A stretch of 64,000 nt of DNA from an uncultured Mollicutes bacterium (GTDB lineage Bacteria; Bacillota_I; Bacilli_A; RFN20; CAG-826), in assembly GCA_900540385.1 (NCBI GenBank), contig UQFY01000008.1:1-64000 (forward strand). The letters are read 5' to 3'. The translations under genes were made by a program, and so were the position numbers. Every line of letters starts with the position of its first letter. Position 1 is the stretch's first letter. Shown here piece by piece: positions 28,505-35,929 of this stretch. Below the pieces are notes generated by a model that worked only from the letters and a program-made list of their open reading frames with translations, was not told where the DNA came from and made no database searches.

Positions 28505-29806
28505 ATGAATATTGGAAAAGAAAGTGAGTTTTTAGAAAACAAAGAGAGCCTCTCACAATTAGATAAAGGAATCAAGTCGCTTACTGCAATGTTAAATAAA
28601 CGTTTCACGGGCACTTTATATTTGGGGGTCTATGATGATGGAGAAGTTAAGGGCCTTCAGTTAGGAAAACGTTCTCTAGATGACATAAGGGAAAGAATAG
28701 CAACCTTGGTTCAGCCGAAATTTGCATACGAGGTTGAAGAATTGAGGGACGAAAAGAATAACATCTATTTAAAAATTCAAGCGAATGGCAACGATATTCC
28801 TTATAGCTGTGATGGAAGGTTTTATATTCGTAACGTAAAATCGGACGATTTAATGGATAATCAAAGCATCAGAAGAGCTATTGTTTCCGGATCGTTTGAC
28901 GCTCTTAGAGAAAGCAAATCGAACAACCAAAATCTTTCTTTTTCTTATTTAAAAGAATATTTTGTGATAAATGGCATACATTATAGGGAAGGAAAAGATT
29001 TTTTAGGAAATTTCGGTTTATTGAATTCTAAAAAGGAATATAACCTCGTCGCTTATTTGCTGTCAGACAACAATGCCGTTTCGATTAAAGTGGTTCGTTT
29101 TAATGGCATAGACAAAACTGCAATGTCTGAAAGAAATGAGTTTGGGAACCGTAGCCTTTTAAGCGCATGTAGGATGGCCCTAGAATATATAAAAAGCATG
29201 GATGTAACTAAAGTTGAGCTAAAAGGCGGCTTTAGAGAGGAAAAACATCTCTTTAACATCGAAGCTTTTCGTGAAGCTTGGATAAACGCCGTCGTGCATA
29301 ATGATTGGCTTCATATGTTGCCCCCTTCAATATTTGTTTATGATGATAGAATCGAAGTATCTTCGTATGGACAACCCCCGTTTGACATGACGCTTGATGA
29401 ATTTTTTAGTGGAAGAAGCAAACCTGTTAATGAATCCCTTTTTAATGTTTTTTCTCTATCGGATTTTGCTGAACAAAGCGGTCACGGCATTCCAACGATT
29501 GTTAGCAATTACACAAAAAAGGCCTTTAATTTCGATTCGAATATGATTGTTGTCACCATTCCTTTTGCTTTCATTCCGGAGTCTGTTATTTTTAGAAAAA
29601 AGGTGGAGGAACAATCGGCGAAATTAATTGAATCCCATCGAAATGTTCTTTCTTATTTGTTGGACAATCCTAAAAGCACTCTTTCTGAGGCCGCGAACGC
29701 TTGCAATCTAAGCGTTGGTGGCATCAAAAAAATAGTTTCTTCTTTGAAAGAAAAAGGACTTCTTAGAAGAAAAGGAGATAAAAGAAACGGCGAATGGACC
29801 CGTTGA
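28505..29806 (+). CDS. AlbA_2 / ATPase / winged-helix protein
   Basis: Protein of 433 residues of the Schlafen AlbA_2 type (often annotated as putative transcriptional regulator or RecG-like ATP-binding protein). Start 28505 (MNIGKESEFLENK) matches the usual N-terminus; GGAG lies 9 bases upstream. Domains: AlbA_2 at about 5-125; central region; GHKL-type ATPase features FREAWINAVVHNDW, YDDRIEVSSYGQPP and FAEQSGHGIPTIV at about 250-345; C-terminal winged helix at about 380-433 (LSEAANACNLSVGGIKKIVS). Biochemical function is not established; DNA- or RNA-linked regulation is inferred. It is the only gene between two 161-base direct repeats. Confidence 0.85.
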   Translation: MNIGKESEFLENKESLSQLDKGIKSLTAMLNKRFTGTLYLGVYDDGEVKGLQLGKRSLDDIRERIATLVQPKFAYEVEELRDEKNNIYLKIQANGNDIPYSCDGRFYIRNVKSDDLMDNQSIRRAIVSGSFDALRESKSNNQNLSFSYLKEYFVINGIHYREGKDFLGNFGLLNSKKEYNLVAYLLSDNNAVSIKVVRFNGIDKTAMSERNEFGNRSLLSACRMALEYIKSMDVTKVELKGGFREEKHLFNIEAFREAWINAVVHNDWLHMLPPSIFVYDDRIEVSSYGQPPFDMTLDEFFSGRSKPVNESLFNVFSLSDFAEQSGHGIPTIVSNYTKKAFNFDSNMIVVTIPFAFIPESVIFRKKVEEQSAKLIESHRNVLSYLLDNPKSTLSEAANACNLSVGGIKKIVSSLKEKGLLRRKGDKRNGEWTR

Positions 29807-29966
29807 AAGTAGACTAATCACCTAAAAGGACAACTTTGGTCTACTTTATTCATAAACATTCGATAAAAACTGATGTTTATACTTAAATAATTTAAGAAAA
29901 CTTTCTTTTGAATGGCCAAAAGTAGACTAAAAAGTAGACCAAAAAGTAGACTAATAGTAGACCAAT
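29806..29966 (+). repeat. 161-base direct repeat, downstream copy
   Basis: Second copy of 28325-28485, starting at the last base of the AlbA_2 stop codon. Differences cluster in the loop of the first inverted repeat (about 29824-29838), while stems, the ATAAACAT/ATGTTTAT pair and the GTAGAC units are kept. No AlbA_2 gene follows it. After the repeat an open frame without start codon (29961-30077, containing KWDWELVYFINKG) runs to a TGA; it may be a gene remnant of unknown type. Confidence 0.88.
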
Positions 29967-30105
29967 CTACCAAAGGAAGAAGAATTCATTATTCTTGAAG
30001 ACTATAAAAGCTCTCTATCTTGTTTTAAATGGGATTGGGAACTGGTTTATTTTATAAATAAAGGATATGCTTATTGACGTTACTTTATAAATAAGGAGGA
30101 TACGT

Positions 30106-31470
30106 ATGTACGCTAAAAATATATGGGTAGACGCTAAGGAAGAGAAAAAAGCAGAAATCTTTTCTTTCTCTAAGGATTATATGGATTTCCTTGATGAAGC
30201 AAAAACAGAGAGAATGGCTACAAAAGAAGCTGTTCGTCTTGCGAAAGAAAAAGGTTTCCGCCCACTAGAAGAATGTAAGGAACTTCATCCTGGGGATAAG
30301 GTCTACACGACCAATAAGAATAAGAATTTCTTAGCAGCTGTAATCGGCGAGAAATCTCTTGAAGAAGGAATGAGAATTTTAGGCGCGCATATTGATTCCC
30401 CACGCCTAGATATCAAGCAAAATCCTCTCTATGAAAAAGGCGGATTCGCTTTCTTTGAGACACATTACTATGGTGGGATAAAGAAATATCAATACGTCAC
30501 CATCCCTCTTGCTTTGCACGGAATAGTCTATAAGAAAGATGGAACTTCTTTTGAAGTTTCTATTGGTGAAGATCCTTCCGATCCTGTTTTAGGAATAACG
30601 GATTTGCTTATCCATCTTTCTGCGGATCAAATGTCGAAAAAAGCTTCCGAGGTCATTGAAGGAGAAAAATTAGACATCACGATTGGAAATATCCCGCTTG
30701 AAAAAGATGAAAACGGAAAGGTCAAGGACTACATCCTTCATCTCTTAAAAGAGAAATATGGCATGGAAGAAGAGGATTTCCTTTCGAGCGAACTTCACGC
30801 TGTTCCAGCTGGAAAAGCAAGAGATTATGGCCTTGATCGTAGCATGATTGCCGGATATGGACATGATGATAAGGTATGTGCTTATACTTCTCTTCGTGCA
30901 GTACTCGATTCCAAGAAAGAAGAATACACTTCCGTTGTTGTTTTAGTCGATAAAGAAGAAGTGGGCTCAATTGGTGCCACAGGCGCCCAATCTTTATGGT
31001 TTGAAGATGTCGTTATGGAAATGCTTGCCAAAGAGGGCAAGGATTCCTATTTGGCTCTTCGCCATGCCATGAGTGCTAGCAAGATGTTATCAAGCGATGT
31101 CTCTGGTGCGGTGGATCCTTTATATTCCGGCGCTAACGAACCTAATAATTCCTGCTATTTCTCTAAAGGTGTGGTTTTCAATAAATACACGGGAGCTAGA
31201 GGAAAGAGTGGTTGTAACGATGCCATGCCAGAATTCCTTTCTTTCGTTAGAAACGCCATGGACAAAAATGATATCCATTACCAAACCTCTGAAATTGGCA
31301 AAGTCGATCAAGGTGGTGGAGGAACGATTGCTTATATCTTAGGGAACTATAACATGTATGTTCTTGATGCAGGCGTTCCTGTTCTTTCGATGCATTCTCC
31401 TATGGAAATTGTCTCCAAGGCCGATGTTTTTGAAGCCTATTTAGCCTATAAGGTTTTTCTTGCTGCTTAA
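30106..31470 (+). CDS. M18 family aminopeptidase
   Basis: Zinc aminopeptidase of 454 residues, of the M18 (aspartyl aminopeptidase / aminopeptidase I) family by motif. A strong AGGAGG precedes the ATG. Visible metal and catalytic motifs: GAHIDSPRLD (His95, Asp97), LVDKEEVGSIGATGAQS with the catalytic Glu pair, HAMSASKMLSSDVSGAVDP, and a C-terminal SMHSPMEI with the last His ligand. Length agrees with the family. It trims N-terminal residues from peptides in the cytoplasm, which fits with the peptide importer 2 kb upstream. Single gene with its own terminator. Two similar pieces, TTTATAAATAAAGGATA and TTTATAAATAAGGAGGATA, lie in its leader. Confidence 0.9.
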   Translation: MYAKNIWVDAKEEKKAEIFSFSKDYMDFLDEAKTERMATKEAVRLAKEKGFRPLEECKELHPGDKVYTTNKNKNFLAAVIGEKSLEEGMRILGAHIDSPRLDIKQNPLYEKGGFAFFETHYYGGIKKYQYVTIPLALHGIVYKKDGTSFEVSIGEDPSDPVLGITDLLIHLSADQMSKKASEVIEGEKLDITIGNIPLEKDENGKVKDYILHLLKEKYGMEEEDFLSSELHAVPAGKARDYGLDRSMIAGYGHDDKVCAYTSLRAVLDSKKEEYTSVVVLVDKEEVGSIGATGAQSLWFEDVVMEMLAKEGKDSYLALRHAMSASKMLSSDVSGAVDPLYSGANEPNNSCYFSKGVVFNKYTGARGKSGCNDAMPEFLSFVRNAMDKNDIHYQTSEIGKVDQGGGGTIAYILGNYNMYVLDAGVPVLSMHSPMEIVSKADVFEAYLAYKVFLAA

Positions 31471-31476
31471 TATAAG

Positions 31477-31509
31477 AAAGCTCGACGTATGAAAAATGCG
31501 TCGGGCTTT
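31477..31509 (+). terminator. Terminator of M18 peptidase
   Basis: AAAGCTCGACG (31477-31487) and CGTCGGGCTTT (31499-31509) pair over an 11-base loop with one G-T pair; a short T-containing stretch follows. Confidence 0.75.
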
Positions 31510-31631
31510 ATCTCTTAAAGAGTGAAAAACCATCAAAAGGATGCCAATTTTCATAAATCTTTCTCACGAAACGTATTAGCTATGATATTTGTTTTGAAAA
31601 GGGCGCCATGATTATATATAATACTTCCCGT

Positions 31632-31715
31632 GCCTAGCTGGCGGAATGGTAGACGCAAACGACTCAAAATCGTTCGGAGAAATCCATGCGAGTTCGACTC
31701 TCGCGCCAGGCACCA
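31632..31715 (+). tRNA. tRNA-Leu (anticodon CAA)
   Basis: Cloverleaf of 84 bases with encoded CCA. Acceptor GCCTAGC/GCCAGGC with one A-C mismatch at the fifth pair (31636/31707), TGGCGG...GGTAGACGC D-arm typical of leucine tRNAs, anticodon stem AACGA/TCGTT with loop CTCAAAA (CAA at 31665-31667), long variable arm GGA-GAAA-TCC, and T-arm GCGAG-TTCGACT-CTCGC. It reads UUG. The terminator follows at 31730. Confidence 0.93.
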
Positions 31716-31729
31716 CAATCTTAACATTT

Positions 31730-31763
31730 GCCTCATGGTCTTGATGACATGGGGCTTTTTCTT
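31730..31763 (+). terminator. tRNA-Leu terminator
   Basis: GCCTCATG (31730-31737) pairs with CATGGGGC (31748-31755) with one T-G pair, followed by TTTTTCTTT. Confidence 0.75.
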
Positions 31764-31855
31764 TCATGTGCCAAGAAATCGTTTAGTTCGTTCTGAAAGC
31801 AAAAGTCGAATGAAAATGCGGTTTTAGGCAGGATTTTCTACTTTTTTACTTTAAA

Positions 31856-32194
31856 ATGGCGCATCTTAGAAGTATTCATCGCCGTTTCGAGAGGCTTGCA
31901 TTTTCGCCCTTTAGATCAAAGACGAACGCAAAAAAGTCGGGAAGCCACATCGTCGAGGAAACGGAACATGGGGTAGCGAAGGTCGTCAGAAAATACGGAG
32001 CTCAAGCGTATGATTTTGGAACGTCCACGATAATCGTTACGATTCCGTTTGACAGAAGCGGATTCGAAAAAGAGGATGTCCCTGTAAAGCAGACGAACGA
32101 AGACAAAATCGTCGAGGCCATAAAAATGAATAGCCATGTCACAATGAACAAAATGGCGCGGATTATAGGAAAAACCAGAAAAACGCTACTGTAA
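31856..32194 (+). pseudogene. AlbA_2-family C-terminal fragment 1
   Basis: The readable frame is related to the AlbA_2/ATPase family only from about 31949 on: EETEHGVAKVVRKYGAQAY corresponds to the family motif VEQTGHGIPEIVRKYG, followed by TIIVTIPFD and a winged-helix start (IVEAIKMNSHVTMNKMARII). The AlbA_2 domain and most of the ATPase region are missing, and the winged helix stops early at TAA 32192-32194. The Gly-x-Gly of the second ATP motif reads EHG, so even this part would not bind ATP normally. Confidence 0.6.
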
Positions 32195-32280
32195 ACGCTA
32201 CTGCAAGCGCTATTGTAAAGCTGACTAATACGGAGGAGGCTATTCTTAATTTAATATCCGAAGACAAGGCCATTACCTGA
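32182..32280 (+). pseudogene. AlbA_2-family C-terminal fragment 2
   Basis: A different frame reads NATVNATASAIVKL then TNTEEAILNLISEDKAIT before TGA at 32278-32280. This is a repeat-type linker and the first part of a winged helix from a second gene of the same family. The linker is built on a 12-base DNA repeat (AACGCTACTGTA, AACGCTACTGCA, AGCGCTATTGTA) at 32182-32217. It is joined directly to fragment 1 without its own ATPase domain. Confidence 0.5.
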
Positions 32281-32909
32281 ATCATTTCAACGAGAAGCCC
32301 GCCTTTAGCCTAAGGTTCAAGAAGAGCGTTTTGCCAATCGGGTCCTTAAGGGAAGCGTTCATCAATGCAATAGCCCATAACGATTGGACCCTTTGCCCTC
32401 CGGTCGTCTACGTCTTCTCCGATAGAATCGAGATCTTTTCCTATGGAGGATTACCTTTGGGGCAGACGAAGGAGATGTTCTTTAAAGGAGCGAGCAATCC
32501 AAGAAACGCCTCCTTGATGAGAATTCTTAGCGATTTGGAATATGTAGAACAGACTGGACACGGCATTCCCGAAATCGTCAGAAACTATGGACGGGAGGCC
32601 TTTGAAATCAACGACAGCTATATCAACGTCACCATTCCTTTTGACAAGGAAGTGATGGAGAGCCACACAAAGCATCTTTTAAAAAATGGTGGTGCAGTAA
32701 ATGGTGCAGTAAAGGGTGCAGTAAATGAAACTGAAAGAAAGATATTGTCCGCTCTAAAAACGAATCCATCAATTACGAGGACAGAATTATCCAAAGCAAT
32801 CGGTATAGGGACGACCACTGTTTATCGATATCTCAAGAAGCTTCAAGATGTTGGCATTATCGAAAGAATCGGCTCTGACAAAACAGGCCATTGGGAGATT
32901 AAGAAATGA
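32280..32909 (+). pseudogene. AlbA_2-family fragment 3 (ATPase + winged helix)
   Basis: An open frame with no AlbA_2 domain and no plausible ribosome site (earliest possible start is a TTG at 32331). It contains SLREAFINAIAHNDW, FSDRIEIFSYGGLP, FFKGASNPRN, EYVEQTGHGIPEIV and NVTIPFD of the GHKL-type ATPase part, then a linker AVNGAVKGAVNE, then a complete winged helix ending GHWEIKK. The linker is encoded by three 12-base units GGTGCAGTAAAT/GGTGCAGTAAAG/GGTGCAGTAAAT (about 32691-32726). The first 250 residues of a normal family member are missing, so I regard this as a truncated gene; it could still be expressed as a short regulator. Confidence 0.65.
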
Positions 32910-32987
32910 CGGCAGATCCCAGATTCCTTACCCCAATTAGAAGGTTCGTATGAAGCAAAAGAAAAGGCACTTACCAAAACAAACGCC

Positions 32988-33272
32988 TTATTTTCCGAAC
33001 AAATTGCTATGAGAGCCGGTTCTAACCAGCGTCAAGATAAGTCTATCGCCCTCAATCTTGTAGATGAGGAGCCAATCTGGCTTGATGTGGCATTCTCTGA
33101 ATGACTTCCAATTCCCGGACAGAGGGTGATCTTTGTATTTGGGATCCAACTCTGCTTGGTCGGATAGGCTTTTGATAATTCCGTCAAGCAAATCCATGTC
33201 AAGATGGCTTTTCATGGCCACCTTGTAGTCTTTTTTGAACTGAGGTGTCCAAACAACTTTAAGGCTGCTCAT
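32988..33272 (-). CDS. YafQ-type toxin (mRNA interferase)
   Basis: A 94-residue RelE-superfamily toxin of YafQ type: WTPQFKKDYKVAMKSHLD at the start, PLSGNWKSFRECHIKPDWLLIY in the middle, LTLVRTGSHSNLF at the end, with conserved His and Asp residues in the YafQ positions. YafQ toxins cut mRNA on the ribosome. It is the second gene of a pair and its ATG overlaps the antitoxin stop (ATGA). Length is normal and the gene looks intact. Confidence 0.88.
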   Translation of the reverse strand: MSSLKVVWTPQFKKDYKVAMKSHLDMDLLDGIIKSLSDQAELDPKYKDHPLSGNWKSFRECHIKPDWLLIYKIEGDRLILTLVRTGSHSNLFGK

Positions 33273-33538
33273 TTCTTAAGTTCCCTTAAGGCGTCCTCAA
33301 CGTCTAGGCCTTTGACATTGGGATCTTTGGACAATTTATCCGCCTCGAGCAAAGCGAGCGTGGTTTCTAGGTTTGGTTCTTCCATTCTGACGTCGAACGG
33401 GAACCCGCCGACGGTCAATGATTTACGCAAGAAAACGTTTATGGCGGTGGTGAGATTGATTCCAAGCTCGCCATACACTGCCTCGGATTTCTTCTTCAAA
33501 TCGCTGTCTAATCTAACGCTGAAATTTGTAGTTGCCAT
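33269..33538 (-). CDS. RelB/DinJ-type antitoxin
   Basis: An 89-residue antitoxin. The ATG at 33538 is chosen for its AAGGTGAT site; an in-frame upstream ATG at 33559 is not needed. The N-terminal ribbon-helix-helix (TTNFSVRLDSDLKKKSEAVY, LGINLTTAINVFL) is typical of RelB/DinJ, followed by the acidic C-terminal part that wraps the toxin. It represses its own promoter in known cases; repeated ATTCAAACGCAA sites lie just upstream. A decayed relative of its C-terminal half occurs at 37.46-37.59 kb. Confidence 0.88.
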   Translation of the reverse strand: MATTNFSVRLDSDLKKKSEAVYGELGINLTTAINVFLRKSLTVGGFPFDVRMEEPNLETTLALLEADKLSKDPNVKGLDVEDALRELKK

Positions 33539-33578
33539 AATATCACCTTCTTTATGCATCTAATATATATGCAATGCC

Positions 33579-33622
33579 ATTCAAACGCAATGCGTTGAAC
33601 ATAAAATGCAATTCAAACGCAA
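33579..33622. promoter_or_regulatory. Toxin-antitoxin operator repeats
   Basis: ATTCAAACGCAA occurs at 33579-33590 and again at 33611-33622. The first copy continues into a near-palindrome TTCAAACGCAATGCGTTGAA (33580-33599). This is the usual form of a RelB-type operator, 40-85 bases ahead of the antitoxin ATG. Confidence 0.6.
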
Positions 33623-33842
33623 AATAACATCAGGAAAGAGAAACTCCAGATATTACGCTTGAGGGCATATAAACACTCTACTAGGATCAGATGCAGGCGA
33701 AGAGTCGTTCTTATCACAAAAGTAACGGGATAATCCTTCAATACGCCCTCAAAAAAATACATCCTCACCAATCCGCCGACAAAGCGGAGATTGGAATGGA
33801 TTTACAAAAACGAAGAAATCCTTTTGAACTGGAATAGGGAAC
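33623..33842. other. Spacer with long-arm inverted repeat
   Basis: No gene seen. TTGAGGGCATAT (33659-33670) and ATACGCCCTCAA (33741-33752) form a 12-base inverted repeat with one mismatch, 70 bases apart. A second hairpin, CCAATCCGC with GCGGAGATTGG, lies at about 33769-33795. Confidence 0.5.
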
Positions 33843-33890
33843 TTACTGCAAAAAGTTGTGCTAATGCACAGATTTATGCACTAACTATAT
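33843..33890. repeat. Downstream copy of ATPase-gene dyad
   Basis: GCACAGATTTATGCACTAAC plus TATAT (33866-33890) matches 35321-35345 except for one base. The left half (CTTACTGCAAAAAGTTGTGC) is a decayed version of GTTAGTGCATAATCTTGTGC at 35297-35316. The DUF4143 ATPase gene therefore lies between two copies of the same element in direct orientation. Confidence 0.7.
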
Positions 33891-33920
33891 GTTTTAAGGA
33901 AATGAGAATGTTTCTATATG

Positions 33921-33945
33921 AAAAACCCAGGTGAAGAAACCTAGG
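33921..33945 (-). terminator. Terminator of DUF4143 ATPase gene
   Basis: On the minus strand CCTAGGT and ACCTGGG pair (33945-33939 with 33932-33926, one T-G pair) and are followed by TTTTT (33925-33921). Confidence 0.7.
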
Positions 33946-33964
33946 AATGTGAATTTAAGCAAAA

Positions 33965-35293
33965 CTAATCCAAAAGCTTCTCGTCAAATAGGAAATCAAA
34001 GAGATTCAAGTGGAGGATGCCGTCCTCATCATAAGAACCGTCCCCTTCATATTTTGTGATTAGCACTTTTTTGAAGGAATTGTTTATTTTTTTGAGCGGT
34101 CTTAATTCTTGTTTCATCTTCTCATCGTCTGGAATATATAGGGCGGATTGTATGTATATTGTTTTGTCAAATTTCTCTGCGATGAAATCCACTTCAAGAT
34201 TGACTCTTTGAGTCTTCCCATCGGAATGGTCAAAGGTAGCGACGGTGCCAACGGAGACGTTGTAACCACGGCAAATCAGCTCGTTGTAGATGACGTTCTC
34301 CATATAATGGGACTCCTGATCCTTCCCAACAAAAGAGGATGCAGCGTATCTAAGACCCATGTCCTCAAAATAATATTTGTAGGATGCCCCGATGAACTTA
34401 CGGCCGGTAAGGTCATATTTGCAAGCCGAATTCAGTAAGAAGGAATCCTCCATGTGCTCGATGTATTTTGAGACGGTCACGGGTTGAATCGATGATTTCA
34501 TCTCCGACTTGAAGGTATTGGCGATTTTGGTCGGGTTGACGATAGAACCTACGTTTGTGGCCATCACCTTGACCAGATCCCTGATTGCGGAATCGCTTCT
34601 AAGCGCATAGCGCTCGATGGTGTCGTTGATGTAGGTATTCTCAAATACTTGTTGTAGGTATTCCCTCTTCGAAGGTTCGTCCGGAAGCAAAGAGACTTGC
34701 GGAAGACCGCCGTAGAGATAGTACTGTTTCCATAAAGTCAAATTGTCCAGATTTCTCTGAATGTTTGCTTCCTTGAATTCCTTGAAGGTGAGAGGGTGCA
34801 TCCTTATCTGCCAACCCCTTCCGCGGAATTCAGTAGCAATATCGCTTGAGAGCATATGGGAATTACTCCCAGTCACGAAAACCTCGACGTTTTTGATTCC
34901 TAAAAAGCCGTTTAGGACATCATAAAAGGTAATCTTAGGGGTTTTCCCATCATCGGTTTTATAACCAGCGAAAGCGGGGCTGTCCACACTCTCGCAGAAC
35001 TGAATTTCGTCAATGAGAAAATAGTATTGGGCGTTGTCTTTGACTCTGTCCTTGAAATAAGAGGCCAAATCAATCGGGTTTCGGTATTTGACGTTCTTCA
35101 CGTCGTCTAGGGACAACTCGATGATGTGATCACCCTTTACGCCGGTGGAAAGGAGGTAATCCTTGAAGATATGGAGCAAAAGAAATGATTTCCCACATCT
35201 CCTTGGCCCAGTGACGATCTTGATCATCCCATTGCCAATAGAGTTTTTCAATTTGTCTAAATAGGAATCCCTCGCAATATACATAGTTTTCAT
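33965..35293 (-). CDS. AAA_14 / DUF4143 ATPase
   Basis: ATPase of 442 residues of the AAA_14-DUF4143 type. Walker A GPRRCGKS is at 29-36, Walker B YFLIDEIQ at about 92-99, sensor-like FVTGSNSHML, then the DUF4143 part with the YGGLPQVSLL motif and a C-terminal stretch (LEVDFIAEKFDKTIYIQ) where PD-(D/E)xK-like members carry a nuclease-like core; here the usual ExK is replaced by IQS. The roles of these proteins are unclear; they are frequent, patchily distributed accessory genes. The start overlaps an almost perfect 44-base dyad, and a second copy of that dyad lies behind the gene. Confidence 0.85.
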   Translation of the reverse strand: MKTMYIARDSYLDKLKNSIGNGMIKIVTGPRRCGKSFLLLHIFKDYLLSTGVKGDHIIELSLDDVKNVKYRNPIDLASYFKDRVKDNAQYYFLIDEIQFCESVDSPAFAGYKTDDGKTPKITFYDVLNGFLGIKNVEVFVTGSNSHMLSSDIATEFRGRGWQIRMHPLTFKEFKEANIQRNLDNLTLWKQYYLYGGLPQVSLLPDEPSKREYLQQVFENTYINDTIERYALRSDSAIRDLVKVMATNVGSIVNPTKIANTFKSEMKSSIQPVTVSKYIEHMEDSFLLNSACKYDLTGRKFIGASYKYYFEDMGLRYAASSFVGKDQESHYMENVIYNELICRGYNVSVGTVATFDHSDGKTQRVNLEVDFIAEKFDKTIYIQSALYIPDDEKMKQELRPLKKINNSFKKVLITKYEGDGSYDEDGILHLNLFDFLFDEKLLD

Positions 35294-35296
35294 CTC

Positions 35297-35340
35297 GTTA
35301 GTGCATAATCTTGTGCTTCCGCACAGATTTATGCATTAAC
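35297..35340. promoter_or_regulatory. 44-base dyad before DUF4143 ATPase
   Basis: GTTAGTGCATAATCTTGTGC (35297-35316), TTCC, and GCACAGATTTATGCATTAAC (35321-35340) form a near-perfect dyad: 20-base arms with two single-base shifts. It ends 4 bases before the ATG of the ATPase gene (minus strand), in leader or promoter position. Autoregulation is the simplest reading. Confidence 0.65.
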
Positions 35341-35345
35341 TATAT

Positions 35346-35929
35346 CATAATATAATAAATAAAAGCATAAAAATGTGCAGGTTGAATCAAAAAGAATTTC
35401 AAGAAAGAAGTGAAAGATCTTACGAAAATTCTTGAGACTTTTGACAATAACCATCATAAAGGCTATCTACGCCCATTTTGTGATTTTCAAAGCAAGCCCG
35501 CAATGAACAACCATCAAATCATCTTTCCGCTATAATCGAATGTTCTATTTCAATTGATGTGAAACAAAATCGGTAGCCGATAGCCTCCCCCCAAACCCCC
35601 TAGGGGGTTTGCGCCGAGGCGAAGGAAAAGGCATCTCGCCTTATAATGTTTTTGCCCATGCTTTAAACCATTTTTCGCTTCCTCTCATGCTGCCTCCGAA
35701 TGGTGGCTGATTCTCGATGCGAAGGTCATAAGCAGCAAAAATGAGATTCATAGGCTTGTTTTTACTAAATTGCAAAGGATTATTCGAGGCTAAACAACAT
35801 TAGTCGACGTGAGTTCTGAACTTTATGTCTATTGAGCCTTGCTTAAAATCCGTCTTGGTGTCGTTAATTAAAACAGGAAGTGTATAAGAACAAAAAGAAG
35901 GAAATCTTTTTAGAACATTCATTAAAACG
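35346..35929. other. Gene-free stretch with gene remnants
   Basis: No supported gene in about 580 bases. An open frame without start (about 35376-35534, plus; contains HHKGYLRPFCDF) may be a remnant. On the minus strand the frame directly behind the AlbA_2 gene (35800-35935; containing LPVLINDTKTDFK) also looks coding-like but has no start of its own. A perfect 20-base palindrome lies at 35592-35611, with AGGCGA/TCGCCT shortly after it. Confidence 0.4.
35592..35611. repeat. Perfect GC-rich palindrome
   Basis: CAAACCCCC followed by TA and GGGGGTTTG: a perfect 20-base palindrome without loop, preceded by a run of C's. It lacks a following T run and so is not a normal terminator. Confidence 0.6.

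Noticed and set aside
29961..30077. Startless 38-codon frame before the M18 gene as a real gene
   Set aside because: No start codon or ribosome site and no recognised family; kept only as a possible remnant in the repeat entry.
31632..32909. tRNA-Leu as the attachment site of an integrative element
   Set aside because: No integrase gene, no repeat of the tRNA 3' end at the other side of the accessory zone within this window.
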